Below, in pieces: positions 7,227 to 16,143 of a stretch of 64,000 bases of DNA. Origin of the DNA: Aquidulcibacter paucihalophilus (lineage in GTDB: Bacteria; Pseudomonadota; Alphaproteobacteria; Caulobacterales; Caulobacteraceae); contig CP127384.1 in NCBI GenBank assembly GCA_030285985.1, positions 2,716,501-2,780,500 on the forward strand, given 5' to 3'. Each line of letters opens with the position of its first letter. Position 1 is the first letter of the stretch. A program made the position numbers and the translations under genes. Under the pieces are notes generated by a model that worked only from the letters and a program-made list of their open reading frames with translations, did not search any database and was not told the DNA's origin.

Positions 7227-10200
7227 CTAACCGAATTGGTGAACCGGCGCGGACGCCAGGACTTCTTCGCGAGGGAGGTCAGCGAAGTCGCCCGGGCGGC
7301 GGTAGATAAATCCTTGAATGTAATGAACGCCGGCGGCGCGCAGGAACCGGACCTGGGCGTCGGTTTCCACGCCCTCGCACACGATCTTCATGCCGAGCGC
7401 TCTGCCGACCCCGATGACGGCATGGATGATGGCGGCCGACGCCGTATCGTCCAGGCAGTGCGTCACAAAGCTGCGGTCAATCTTCAGGGTCGAGAAGCGG
7501 AGCTGACGCAGGGCGTGAAGGCTCGTGTAGCCGGATCCGAAATCATCGAGGGCGACCCTCACCCCAAGCGCGGCAAGCCGCTCCAGCGTCGGCCGGGCCA
7601 GGCCCATGTCGAGGATGGCCGTCTCGGTCACCTCGATCTCAAGACGGTCCAGCGGGTAGGCGGCGCGGCGCGCGGCTTCAACGACCCGGTCGGTGAAATC
7701 AAGGCGCTGGAATTCGCCCGCGGAGGCATTGACCGAAATGACGACATCCTCCCGCGCCGCGCCCTCCTGCATCGCCCGTTCGAGGACGAAGTCGGTGAGC
7801 CTGGAGACGGCTCCTGCCGTTTCCAGAGCGGGGATGAAGTCGTCAGGACTTCGGGGGCCACGAACGGGACAGGTCCACCGGACCAGGGCTTCGGCCTTGC
7901 CGGCGAAGGCCCCGCTCCGGTCCATCATCGGCTGGTAGACAAGGCTGAGGTCCCCGGCCTCCAGCGCCCGCGCCAGGTCCGTCGCGATGTCATCTTGCGG
8001 CGCGGGTGCCGGTGCCCGATTGCCCAGGGACGCCGCCAGGGTCTGATCGAGCAACCGGGACATTGCCGCCGGATCAATCCGGCCGGGGTCACCCGCACGG
8101 GCGGCGGCTTCGGCGTTCGAGGCCGCCCTGGCCACAGCGGCGGCACCGAGGCTGAGGCTCATGGACTTCAGGGCGTGGGCCGCGCGGGCGCAGGCTTCGA
8201 GGTCGCCGGTCGAGAGGGCCTCGCCCATTTCCCGAAGACGGGCCGGCGCGTTTTCGGCATAGAGGGCCTCGACCCTGGCGACGAAATCAGGGCGGCCATT
8301 GCTGGCCATGGCCGCCAGTTCGGCGCGGATGGCGGGATCAAACAGGGCATCGTCCGGCCCCGTCGGGACCGGTCCGACCGGCGTCGGGCCGTCCAGCGGC
8401 CGGCTGACGAGGTCGCCGCAGTGGGTTGCCAGGGCCTTGGCCAGATCGCTGACGGTGAACGGCTTGTGGATGACGCCGTCCATGCCTGACTCGCGCCAGG
8501 CATTGGCGGCCGATCCGACGACGTGTGCGGTGAGCGCCAGGATCGTCGTACGGGGCCGGCCGTCGGCGAGCTCTTCGGCGCGGATTGCAGCGGCGGCCTC
8601 GAAGCCGTCCATGACGGGCATGGAGCCGTCCATGAGCACGAGATCGAACGCCGCACCCCGGAGGCGCTCGACGGCCTCCGCGCCGTTTTCGGCCAGTGCC
8701 GGGAAGACGCCCAGTCGCTGCAGGGCTTCGGAAGCCACCTCGCGATTGACCTCCGAGTCATCGACCACCAGGACCCTCGCGCCGGGGAACTGGACGGCGG
8801 GGAAGGCGGTGGTGGCGATGTCATCAAGGACGAGGGTCTCGCCGGCCCGAATCTGGGCCACCAGCCTCCTCACATCACAGCGCCGCACCGGCCCGGAGAG
8901 GACGCATGTGCCCGCGGCTTCGTCCAGATCCCGCGACCCGACCACGACCGTGGGAATATCCTGCGCCGGGACGGACGGCCCCCGGAAGATTGCGGCAAGT
9001 CCGGGCGACGCTTCGGTTACCGTGATCCCGAAGTCCTGGAGGTAGCGGGCGAGCGCCCGCCCGGTCATCGTCCCCACGCCCTCGATGGAGACCTTCGGCC
9101 CGGAGGGATCGGCGCCGCACGGGATGGCTTCACCGGCCGGGCTGAACGTCGTCGCGAAGGCGAACGTCGAGCCCTCGCCCAGAACACTCGACAGTCGCCA
9201 CTCGCCGTCCATGGCGCGGACCAGCCGGTCACAGATCGTCAGGCCGAGGCCCGTGCCGCCATGTTTGCGGGTCGTGGACTGATCGGCCTGCGAGAAGGCC
9301 TCGAACAGTCCGGGCAACTTGTCTTCCGGAATGCCGGGCCCGGTGTCGGTTACGCCGAAGACATAGCGGTGCGGCTCGTCCGGGCTCGGCTCAATCGTCA
9401 GGATGACGCCGCCGGTCTCGGTGAATTTGATGGCGTTGTTCGCCAGATTGCCGAGGACCTGACGCAGTCGGGTGGGATCCGCTGTTACGGGCGGAATGCG
9501 CGGATCGACGTAGACGGCGAGGTCGAGATTCTTCTCGCGTGCCCGCTCCGCGAACAGGCTTGCCACGTCCTCGGCGACTTCCGCGAGATCGACTTCAACG
9601 GCCTCCAGTTCCAGCTTGCCTGCCTCGACCTTGGAGAAGTCGAGGATGTCATTGATGATGCCCAGCAGGGACTTGCCTGACTTGGCGATGACCTCGGCAT
9701 GGCGGCGCTGGCGCGGCGGAAGATCAGAGCCCGAGAGCAGTTCGCTGAGCGCGAGGATGCCATTCATCGGCGTCCGGATTTCGTGACTCATCACAGCGAG
9801 GAAGTCCGACTTGGCGGCGGTGGCCGCCTCCGCCGAGTCCTTCGCGACCGAGAGTTCGGCGGTCCGCGCCGATACCTCCTCCTCCAGTCCGGCGACCTGG
9901 GCGGCGATCCGCTCGTCCCGGACCCGGATCCCGACCATCATCGACTGGAAGCCCGACACGAGGTCGCCCAGTTCTCCGTCCGCCTTGATATCGGGCGAGC
10001 GGGCGTAGTCGCCGGAGTCCCGGACGGCATTGGTGAAGGCGGCCAGTTCGGTGATCGGTCGGCTGATGCGACTCGCCATACGCAGCGCGATGAAGAGGCC
10101 CGCCAGCAAGGCGATGCCCGTTCCCGCCAGGCTGATCAGCACAGCGCCCAGGACCCGGGACTTCAGGCCCGGCGTTTTACTGAGCAGGGTGATTTCACCG

Positions 10201-10637
10201 ACACGCTCGCCCTCGCTCACGATCGGGGCCGAAACCTGCAGCGTGCCGCTGTTCAGGACGGACCAGACAGAGTTGCCGCCGTCATCGGCGAGTTGTGCGT
10301 CGGAGCTGAGGCGCACACCGCCGCCGGTCTCGGCCAGAAGGCGGCCGTCCACGCCGGCTATCCGGGCGTAGGTGACGTTAGGCATCTGACTGATGGACCG
10401 GATCGCGACGAACACCCCGGCCCGCTCGCCGCGGCGAACGGGCTCCGCCGCAAGGGAGCCTATGACACGGGCGGTCTGGGTAAGGCGGTCCGTCTCCAGC
10501 GTCGTCTGACGCCGGGCGTCCATCCACCCGGAAAGCACCGCCGTCACAACACAGGTTGTCGTAAGGGAAACCAGAACAAGGCCAACCAACTTCCGACGGA
10601 TGGTCGCCCGGGAGGTCGATTTCGACGGCGTGAACAT
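7227..10637 (-). CDS. hybrid histidine kinase with receiver, Hpt and C-terminal EAL phosphodiesterase domain
   Basis: The 1136-aa inner-membrane protein combines a phosphorelay and a c-di-GMP module. Order: TM 14-37; periplasmic sensor about 40-160; TM 163-186; HAMP 187-240; coiled coil; HisKA with H285 ([11 protein letters not shown]); HATPase_c 390-497 ([23 protein letters not shown]); a degenerate receiver-like stretch about 515-610; intact receiver 620-735 with D670 ([12 protein letters not shown]); Hpt around H821 (AAHALKSMS); EAL 883-1125. EAL catalytic motifs are kept: [29 protein letters not shown] and EGVET. It may therefore hydrolyse c-di-GMP under phosphorelay control, which is an inference. 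The partner receivers flanking it are at 6771 and 10904 (divergent). Confidence 0.93.
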   Translation of the reverse strand: MFTPSKSTSRATIRRKLVGLVLVSLTTTCVVTAVLSGWMDARRQTTLETDRLTQTARVIGSLAAEPVRRGERAGVFVAIRSISQMPNVTYARIAGVDGRLLAETGGGVRLSSDAQLADDGGNSVWSVLNSGTLQVSAPIVSEGERVGEITLLSKTPGLKSRVLGAVLISLAGTGIALLAGLFIALRMASRISRPITELAAFTNAVRDSGDYARSPDIKADGELGDLVSGFQSMMVGIRVRDERIAAQVAGLEEEVSARTAELSVAKDSAEAATAAKSDFLAVMSHEIRTPMNGILALSELLSGSDLPPRQRRHAEVIAKSGKSLLGIINDILDFSKVEAGKLELEAVEVDLAEVAEDVASLFAERAREKNLDLAVYVDPRIPPVTADPTRLRQVLGNLANNAIKFTETGGVILTIEPSPDEPHRYVFGVTDTGPGIPEDKLPGLFEAFSQADQSTTRKHGGTGLGLTICDRLVRAMDGEWRLSSVLGEGSTFAFATTFSPAGEAIPCGADPSGPKVSIEGVGTMTGRALARYLQDFGITVTEASPGLAAIFRGPSVPAQDIPTVVVGSRDLDEAAGTCVLSGPVRRCDVRRLVAQIRAGETLVLDDIATTAFPAVQFPGARVLVVDDSEVNREVASEALQRLGVFPALAENGAEAVERLRGAAFDLVLMDGSMPVMDGFEAAAAIRAEELADGRPRTTILALTAHVVGSAANAWRESGMDGVIHKPFTVSDLAKALATHCGDLVSRPLDGPTPVGPVPTGPDDALFDPAIRAELAAMASNGRPDFVARVEALYAENAPARLREMGEALSTGDLEACARAAHALKSMSLSLGAAAVARAASNAEAAARAGDPGRIDPAAMSRLLDQTLAASLGNRAPAPAPQDDIATDLARALEAGDLSLVYQPMMDRSGAFAGKAEALVRWTCPVRGPRSPDDFIPALETAGAVSRLTDFVLERAMQEGAAREDVVISVNASAGEFQRLDFTDRVVEAARRAAYPLDRLEIEVTETAILDMGLARPTLERLAALGVRVALDDFGSGYTSLHALRQLRFSTLKIDRSFVTHCLDDTASAAIIHAVIGVGRALGMKIVCEGVETDAQVRFLRAAGVHYIQGFIYRRPGDFADLPREEVLASAPVHQFG

Positions 10638-10743
10638 GGAAATGCAGGGCTCTGGCGTTCAGCGTCCTCATAGACCGGCTCTATGACTCCCCCCTTAACG
10701 CGCGCTGCCGGGGGCCGCTTATTCAGACACTCCCAGCGTCAGT

Positions 10744-10761
10744 TACGGCCTAAAGGCCGTA
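10744..10761. promoter_or_regulatory. inverted repeat in the divergent kinase/receiver promoter region
   Basis: TACGGCC-TAAA-GGCCGTA is a perfect 7-bp inverted repeat about 107 bp upstream of the kinase start and 143 bp upstream of the receiver start. The surrounding 10638-10903 region is noticeably more AT-rich than the genes. It could be a regulator site for the divergent pair; a short RNA hairpin is the alternative. Confidence 0.35.
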
Positions 10762-10868
10762 GTGTGGCGCGCAGTAATATCTGTTTTTATGTCATTAATA
10801 GTGTCGCTTTACGGTCGCCCTGTAGCTTCACGGATGCCGAAAGCGATTCCGGGGGGCCGGGGCGTTTT

Positions 10869-10880
10869 GACAATTTTGTC
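10869..10880. promoter_or_regulatory. GACAA-TT-TTGTC palindrome upstream of the receiver gene
   Basis: A perfect 12-bp palindrome 23 nt before the GTG start of the receiver gene, with a TTGACA overlapping its left edge. It is placed like an operator, but it is short and could be chance. Confidence 0.3.
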
Positions 10881-10903
10881 GGCCGTCTTTGGAAGCGCTG
10901 AGC

Positions 10904-11353
10904 GTGACTGAGTTTTTCTACGTGCTCGACCAGACGACCCGGATTCTCTTCGTCGACGATGATCCGATCCTGCGGGAGTTCGCACAGGTGAACCTGGCGT
11001 CCCCGACGGCCGTCGTGGATGTCGCGTCGAACGGTGCCGAGGCATTGGAGCGGCTGGCGCTCAACGACTACGAAATCGTGCTGCTTGATCTCGAAATGCC
11101 CGTGCTGAACGGCTTTGATACCCTGGCAGCGATACGGGCCGATCCGCGGTTTGAGGGTCTGGCGGTCATGGTCCAGACCGGACGCGAGGATGTTGAAGCC
11201 ATCGACAGGGCCTTTCGTCTGGGCGCGACGTCGTTCGTCACCAAACCCCTGAACTGGCGGCTGCTGACCTATCAAATTCTCTATGTCCTGCGGGCCTCGC
11301 GCGCGGAGCGGCGTCTGCAATCGTCCGAATCTTTCCCCGCGGGTGTGATGTGA
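10904..11353 (+). CDS. response regulator receiver protein
   Basis: A CheY-like receiver of 149 aa with acidic pocket DDD at 18-20, phospho-acceptor D62 (VLLDLEMPVLNG) and Lys114 (FVTKPLN). A C-terminal helix of about 25 residues follows the domain, with no DNA-binding or enzymatic output. The GTG at 10904 is preferred because GGAAG lies 8 nt upstream; a TTG at 10891 minus two bases would add five residues. It is divergent from the kinase/EAL gene, sharing a 266-bp regulatory region, and is therefore a likely partner in the same relay. The TadG-like gene follows 88 nt later on the same strand. Confidence 0.9.
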   Translation: MTEFFYVLDQTTRILFVDDDPILREFAQVNLASPTAVVDVASNGAEALERLALNDYEIVLLDLEMPVLNGFDTLAAIRADPRFEGLAVMVQTGREDVEAIDRAFRLGATSFVTKPLNWRLLTYQILYVLRASRAERRLQSSESFPAGVM

Positions 11354-11441
11354 GCCGGCTAACCTGTGGCGTGCAGGCCGCGCCGGGACGGGTGAGGCGC
11401 CCCGGGCCGGGAAGCGGGGGCAACGTCGCGGAGCAAGGCGC

Positions 11442-12683
11442 GTGATCCGCCGCCTTCAGCGACGTGTCCGGGCGCTGACGCATCGGTTTCTGCGCGAGAC
11501 GCAAGGCACCATCGCGTTGAAATTTGCCCTGCTCGTTCCGGCCATCGCCCTGCTGAGCCTCGGCGCGATTGACCTTTATTCCGTCACCACGGCCCAGACC
11601 CGGCTCCAGGCCATTGCCGATGCCGGGGCCCTGGCCGGCGCGCCCGCCCTGGCCCTGGCCGTCGACGGTACGGCGGCCCGCGAACGTTCCGCCTCCTTCG
11701 TAGCCGGGCAACTCAGCGAGTGGTCCGATGCCCCGACGGTGGTCGAGACCTATGAGATCGTGACGCAGGGGGGGCAGCGCGGAATCCGGGTCCTGTTGCA
11801 GGCCAACCGGCAGTCCTTCTTCGTCAATATGCTACCGCCGGGGGGCTGGAATTTTGTCGGCGATGCCACGGCAACGACCGCCGGACTGGTTCCCCTTTGC
11901 GTCCTCAATACAGCCAATGCGGGCGACAACCTGCTGGAACTGGCCACCCGGTCACGGATCGAGGCACCGGAATGTCTGGTCCATTCGAACCATACGATCA
12001 CGGTCAAGGACCGCAGCGAGATCAGAGGCGAGGCGATTCAGGCCGTCGGGGCGGCGAGCGGGAACATCGTCCCCAGCGCTGGAACCGGTGCGGCCCGCAT
12101 TGAGGACCCCTTTGCTGCGCTCTCTCTCAACAGGCCGATCGGTGCCTGTAGCACCGCCAATGTCAACACGAGCACCAAGCGGATCCAGCCCGGCCGGCAT
12201 TGTGCCATCACGATCACCGGCAATGACAGCTACATTCTGGAACCGGGCGAGCACTGGTTCGTAAACGGTGCCCTGACCGTCAGCGGCACCGCGACTCTGA
12301 CCGGCGAGGATGTCGTCCTGCTGGTCGGTCAAAACGGGCAGCTCATTTTCAGTGGGGACGGCCGGGTCGACCTGATCGGTCGCCAGAGCGGCCCCTATGC
12401 CGGTCTGGTGATCGCCGCCTTGCGCGAACACGATGAAAAAATGACCATCAACAGCACGCGGGTCGAACGGCTTGAGGGCGCGATCTATGTGCCGAACGCC
12501 ATCCTCGAGATCGGGGGCACCACCGACGTCGCGCGCCAGAGCGCCTGGACCGTGATCGTCGCGGCCAGCCTGATGCTCAAAGGCTCGCCCAACGTCTTCA
12601 TCAACGCCGACTACGGTGCCTCGGACGTGCCGGTGCCCGGCGGCGTCGGACCGCGCCCCGGCGGCAGCCGGCTGATCAACTAG
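11442..12683 (+). CDS. TadE/TadG-like pilus-assembly family protein
   Basis: The 413-aa protein starts with a short basic segment (MIRRLQRRVRALTHRF), then the TadE/TadG-type pseudopilin signature GTIALKFALLVPAIALL and one membrane helix (about 24-46), then TRLQAIADAGALAGA as in Flp pilus-associated proteins. The rest is a periplasmic domain rich in short beta repeats (ILEPGEHWFVNGALTVSG...). A MIDAS-type von Willebrand motif, present in many TadG proteins, is not visible. The GTG start has GGAGCAAGG upstream. No other tad genes are nearby, so it is an orphan copy. A small membrane-protein gene follows after 12 nt, probably in the same transcript. Confidence 0.8.
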   Translation: MIRRLQRRVRALTHRFLRETQGTIALKFALLVPAIALLSLGAIDLYSVTTAQTRLQAIADAGALAGAPALALAVDGTAARERSASFVAGQLSEWSDAPTVVETYEIVTQGGQRGIRVLLQANRQSFFVNMLPPGGWNFVGDATATTAGLVPLCVLNTANAGDNLLELATRSRIEAPECLVHSNHTITVKDRSEIRGEAIQAVGAASGNIVPSAGTGAARIEDPFAALSLNRPIGACSTANVNTSTKRIQPGRHCAITITGNDSYILEPGEHWFVNGALTVSGTATLTGEDVVLLVGQNGQLIFSGDGRVDLIGRQSGPYAGLVIAALREHDEKMTINSTRVERLEGAIYVPNAILEIGGTTDVARQSAWTVIVAASLMLKGSPNVFINADYGASDVPVPGGVGPRPGGSRLIN

Positions 12684-12695
12684 GGAGGGGGCGTC

Positions 12696-13160
12696 ATGGC
12701 CATGGAATCTGAACGGCTGGCGGAGAGGCTTGAGGCGCCGGATCCCAAGGACCGCAGGGCGAGGTCAGAGCGGCGGGGTCCTGACCGCCGAAGGACAGAC
12801 AGCCGGATCAATCCCGAGGCGCCCCGTCGATCCTTGCTGATCGTGATAGGAGCGGTGGGCGTGGGCATCAGCACGTCGATCATTGCGATCACCCTTCTGG
12901 CCGGTGAATTACTCGAGGCCGTAGTGCCGGTCAGCGTCCTCGCTTTCGAGGTCGCCCTTCTTCTCACATCCACCCTGTGGCTGGCGCTTGGCGCGATCGA
13001 ACTCCGCCTGATCGAAATCCGCCTGGAACTGATGATGATGAACGGCGGGACGCGCGGGGCGGATCGTCGGCAAGCCCCTCGCAGGGGCGATCGGAAAGAG
13101 ACCTCAGGCGAGGCTTTGACCGTCGCGCCCGCGCGCCGGGCGAAGTTGAATACGGCCTGA
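12696..13160 (+). CDS. small two-helix membrane protein, unknown
   Basis: A 154-aa protein with no family that I recognise. The N-terminal 45 residues are highly charged (DRRARSERRGPDRRR) and cytoplasmic by the positive-inside rule. Two membrane helices lie at about 46-68 and 78-101, followed by a charged C-terminus (RLIEIRLELMMM, then a basic tail). It begins 12 nt after the TadG-like gene, so it is probably translated from the same mRNA. The ATG at 12696 has GGGAGGGGG upstream; an in-frame ATG two codons later is an alternative. Both ends facing the cytoplasm suggests a membrane anchor for a cytoplasmic partner, which is speculative. Confidence 0.65.
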   Translation: MAMESERLAERLEAPDPKDRRARSERRGPDRRRTDSRINPEAPRRSLLIVIGAVGVGISTSIIAITLLAGELLEAVVPVSVLAFEVALLLTSTLWLALGAIELRLIEIRLELMMMNGGTRGADRRQAPRRGDRKETSGEALTVAPARRAKLNTA

Positions 13161-13390
13161 AGGCGGCATGGCGCGCAGCCTGCGTTCAGGAGAGAGAGGG
13201 AGGGCGATTCATTGATGATGTTCGGGCATGACAAGCGCATCCCAGGCGGAGACAGTCTGCGTCACGCCGGTCCGTCCGAAGTCGCCACGGCCCGGAAATC
13301 TTTCAAGCCCTGCCTTCAACTCCGGCAGTTGTGCCCTTGACCCAAGGGACCTGCGCGAGACCCCTGCATGTACGATCAGTTGAGGGCGTT

Positions 13391-14011
13391 GTGACCTATT
13401 TTCATATGGATCGAGACGGCATCGTACTCCTGAGGGCGATCGCCAGCAGTCCGATCGCCTCGGTGATCAGCAACCCCCGGATTCCTGACAATCCGATTGT
13501 CGGTGTCAACAAGGCGTTCTGCGCGCTTACCGGCTACGACACGGAAGAGATCATAGGGCGAAACTGCCGCTTCCTGGCGGGGGCGAAAACGGAACCATGG
13601 CTGACGGAGAAAATCAGTCAGGGCGTTCAAAACCGGAAGCCGGTGCTGGTGGATATCCTGAACTACAAGCGCGACGGCCAGCTCTTCCGCAACGCTGTTC
13701 TGGTGGCTCCCATTTTTCTCGAGGACGGGGACCTTGGGTACTTTCTCGGCTCGCAGGTGGAACTTGAGCAGGACGGGCCCGGCCTGTGGTCGAGCCGTCA
13801 CGAACGCTCCCGGGAGATCGTAAAATCCTTTTCGCCCCGCCAAAGGGAGATCCTGCAGCACATTTCCCGGGGACATCGCAGCAAGCAGATATCCTTCGTT
13901 CTGGGTATCAGCGAGAAGACCGTGAAGATGCATCGCGCGCTGATACTTGAGAAGATCGGCACACATAACATCGCGGACGCAATCCGACTGGCTGTCGAGG
14001 CCGGTCTATAG
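13391..14011 (+). CDS. LOV-domain LuxR-type transcription factor (blue-light sensor)
   Basis: A PAS/LOV domain (residues about 12-125) is joined to a LuxR/GerE helix-turn-helix (about 147-206), the layout of the EL222 photoreceptor. The flavin-adduct motif is present as GRNCRFLAG with Cys59; N91 (NYKRDG), N101 and Q122 (FLGSQVEL) match the FMN-binding Asn/Asn/Gln set. The usual Gln of NCRFLQ is Ala here. Blue light would form a Cys-FMN adduct and release the HTH for DNA binding; this is known for the family and inferred here. The GTG at 13391 has GAGGG 5 nt upstream; a GTG at 13331 would add 20 residues and ATG 13406 would remove five. The 3' end overlaps the HNH gene by 6 bp. Confidence 0.87.
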   Translation: MTYFHMDRDGIVLLRAIASSPIASVISNPRIPDNPIVGVNKAFCALTGYDTEEIIGRNCRFLAGAKTEPWLTEKISQGVQNRKPVLVDILNYKRDGQLFRNAVLVAPIFLEDGDLGYFLGSQVELEQDGPGLWSSRHERSREIVKSFSPRQREILQHISRGHRSKQISFVLGISEKTVKMHRALILEKIGTHNIADAIRLAVEAGL

Positions 14012-14662
14012 TGTGCACCTGAGTTCGCGGAACCGGTCAGCCGGCGCTGACCGCCGTTGACCGTTGGCAAAGGCCTCCTCTCCGATTGGACCGCAATTCT
14101 CCCTGGCATCATCAACCCACTGCCTGACCAGAAAGTCCTGCCAGCTCTGGTGCAGATAGTGCGGCGGGAAGCGGCGGCCGAACTCCTGCAGCTGCCAGGC
14201 GCTGGGGCGGTGCGGGGCGCGGCGGACGGGCATGCCGGCCTGATCCGGCGTGCGGCCGCCCTTGCGGAGATTGCAGGGAGAACAGGCCGCCACGATGTTC
14301 TCCCAGGTCGTCCGCCCGCCGCGCGAGCGGGGGATCACATGGTCGAAGGTCAGTTCGGCGGTGGCGTTGCAATACTGGCAGGCGAAGCCGTCGCGCAGGA
14401 AGACATTGAAGCGGGTGAAGGCGGGCTGCCGGTCCTGGTCGACATAGTGTTTCAGCGCGATGACGCTGGGCAGGACCATTTCCATCGAGGGACTGCGGAC
14501 GACCTTGTCATAGGTCGAGACCACGTCGACACGGTCCTGGTAGACCGCCTTGACCACTTCCTCCCACGGCCAGATCGACAGCGGATAGTAGGACAGCGGG
14601 CGAAAGTCGGCGTTCAGCACCAGCGCGGGCCAGCCGGACGGGGGACGGCTCTGGACCTGCAT
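14006..14662 (-). CDS. HNH endonuclease family protein
   Basis: A 218-aa protein with an HNH nuclease fold: zinc Cys pair C95/C98 (CQYC), the DHVIPRSRGG core (D107, H108), N122 and the second pair C127/C130 (CSPCN). The N-terminal VLNADFRPLSYYPLSIWPWEEVVKAV region is characteristic of a widespread chromosomal HNH family with no known restriction partner. The last 30 residues are likely lineage-specific, and the stop lies 6 bp inside the convergent LOV gene. The ATG at 14662 has GAGGG 5-9 nt upstream. No methylase or mobile element is adjacent, so a housekeeping or repair role is more likely than restriction. Confidence 0.9.
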   Translation of the reverse strand: MQVQSRPPSGWPALVLNADFRPLSYYPLSIWPWEEVVKAVYQDRVDVVSTYDKVVRSPSMEMVLPSVIALKHYVDQDRQPAFTRFNVFLRDGFACQYCNATAELTFDHVIPRSRGGRTTWENIVAACSPCNLRKGGRTPDQAGMPVRRAPHRPSAWQLQEFGRRFPPHYLHQSWQDFLVRQWVDDARENCGPIGEEAFANGQRRSAPADRFRELRCTL

Positions 14663-14795
14663 CAGGCCCTCGCCGTTCGGCAGAGGATGATTGACGCGAC
14701 CGGACTGAAGACACGTCTCCTTCCCTGGCTATGGGCGAAGCCTAGTCCTGATTCGAAGGCTTGGCGATGACAGCCGGACGACGCCCAAGCGACCG

Positions 14796-15446
14796 TCAGC
14801 CCCGGGTCGGCGTGCCCGGAAAGGCCGGCAGGCTCCAGCCCCAGACCAGGGCCCCCGCGCGCAGGGCGAAGCCGCAGGGCGCGGCGACCAGGGCGGCGGG
14901 CCAGGCATCGAGGCCGAAGGCGCGCGCCGCGACGAAGACGGTGGCGGCCAGCAGGGCGGCGGAGACGGTGATCTCGCGCCGCAGCAGGATCGACGGCTGG
15001 CCGGCCAGCAGGTCGCGCACCACCCCGCCGAAACAGGCGGTCAGGGCGCCCATGACGATGCAGATCAGCGGCGCGACCTCGAAGGCCTCGGCCTTGGCCG
15101 CGCCCATGACGCCATAGGCGGCGAGGCCGATCGCATCGAGCCACAGCAGGGCCCGGAACCGCCACGGCCGGGCACCGACCATCCAGACCGCCAGCGAGGC
15201 CAGCAGGCAGACCGCGATATACCGCCAGTCCTGCACCCAGAAGACCGGGGCTCCGATCAGCAGATCGCGCAATGTGCCGCCGCCGACCCCGGTGATGGCG
15301 CCGAAGAAGGCGAAGGTGACCAGGTCATGCCGCTGCTGCGCCGCGGCCAGGGCACCGGTGGCAGCGAAGACGGCCACGCCGGCGAAATCGAGCGCGCCGA
15401 GCACGGTCTCGGGATCGGTCAGGGCGGGGTCGACGATGGGGCTCAC
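14796..15446 (-). CDS. TRIC-family cation channel (UPF0126) membrane protein
   Basis: A 216-aa membrane protein made of two homologous three-helix halves, each carrying the TRIC glycine/Arg-Asp signature: GVGGGTLRDLL in the first and FGGVVRDLL in the second. A seventh helix ends the protein. Bacterial TRIC proteins form trimeric monovalent-cation channels. The GTG at 15446 was chosen over the earlier Met because GGAGG lies 9 nt upstream. It also overlaps the stop of the AlkA-like gene as GTGA, so translation of the two is coupled. The functional link between channel and glycosylase is not evident. Confidence 0.88.
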   Translation of the reverse strand: MSPIVDPALTDPETVLGALDFAGVAVFAATGALAAAQQRHDLVTFAFFGAITGVGGGTLRDLLIGAPVFWVQDWRYIAVCLLASLAVWMVGARPWRFRALLWLDAIGLAAYGVMGAAKAEAFEVAPLICIVMGALTACFGGVVRDLLAGQPSILLRREITVSAALLAATVFVAARAFGLDAWPAALVAAPCGFALRAGALVWGWSLPAFPGTPTRG

Positions 15447-16099
15447 GCGGGACGGTCCTCCAACGCGACCTCGCCGCGCTTGACCGCTCCATACCATCCC
15501 CAGAGGAGATGCGCCGCCACGCTGCGATGGGGGCTCCAGATTTCAGCGCGGGCCCAGGTCTGTTTCTCGGTCGGCCGCAGGGGCGCGCCGTCCGCCCAGC
15601 GGATGGCCTCCTGCAAGGCAATATCGCCGCCGGGGAAGACATCCTGCCGGCCCTCGCAGAACATCAGAAAGGTCTCGGCCGTCCATTTGCCGACACCCTT
15701 GATGGCCACCAGACGCGCAATGGCCTCCTCGTCTGACAGTCGCTCCAGATGGTCGAAATCGATCCGGCCCTCGACCTGGGCCCGGGCGATCTCATGGCCA
15801 TAGGTCGCCTTCTGGATCGACAGGCCGAAGCCGCGCAGGACATCGATCTCCGTGGCCAGAACCCGCTCGGGCGTCACCACCCCGTCCAGACCGGTCGAGA
15901 CGCGGGCCCAGATGGCGGCGGCGGATGCCACCGAGACCTGCTGGTCGACGATCATGTGAAACAGGCCCTCGAACCCGCCCGTCCGCACCCGCCAGTCAAA
16001 GACGGGCGTCTGCGCATGGGCGCGCGCCAGGGCGGGGTCCAGATCGATGAGTGCCTCACGCGCGGCGGCGATCTCGACGGGAGTCAGCGGAATGGGCAT
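15443..16099 (-). CDS. DNA-3-methyladenine glycosylase (AlkA-like, HhH-GPD)
   Basis: The 218-aa base-excision glycosylase has a helix-hairpin-helix at about 131-142 (VAIKGVGKWTAE) and the catalytic Asp159 in FPGGDIAL, the HhH-GPD signature. The VDQQVSVASA helix near residue 51 is typical of AlkA-type enzymes. It removes alkylated purines; it lacks the N-terminal TBP-like domain of E. coli AlkA and is therefore the short form. ATG at 16099. It is the first gene of a coupled pair with the TRIC channel and is divergent from the cupin cluster, sharing 44 bp that contains the first cupin promoter. Confidence 0.9.
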   Translation of the reverse strand: MPIPLTPVEIAAAREALIDLDPALARAHAQTPVFDWRVRTGGFEGLFHMIVDQQVSVASAAAIWARVSTGLDGVVTPERVLATEIDVLRGFGLSIQKATYGHEIARAQVEGRIDFDHLERLSDEEAIARLVAIKGVGKWTAETFLMFCEGRQDVFPGGDIALQEAIRWADGAPLRPTEKQTWARAEIWSPHRSVAAHLLWGWYGAVKRGEVALEDRPA

Positions 16100-16108
16100 G
16101 CGGTCTCA

Positions 16109-16137
16109 TCGACAGGGGCGGGCGCCCGTTCTAGCCT
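16109..16137 (+). promoter_or_regulatory. probable leaderless promoter of cupin gene 1
   Basis: TCGACA (16109-16114), 17-nt spacer, TAGCCT (16132-16137), then the ATG at 16144. This puts the start codon at about +1. The same TCGACA-N17-TA layout and an extended CATCGACAG recur before both paralogues. None of the three genes has a Shine-Dalgarno sequence. Confidence 0.55.
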
Positions 16138-16143
16138 TTCGGC

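Noticed and set aside
6330..8489. Open frame of 719 codons on the plus strand
   Set aside because: Antisense to the receiver and the kinase/EAL gene, with Arg/Gly/Asp-rich composition typical of shadow frames in GC-rich DNA.
14006..14662. HNH gene as part of a restriction system
   Set aside because: No methylase or specificity gene is adjacent and the N-terminal domain matches a stand-alone chromosomal family.
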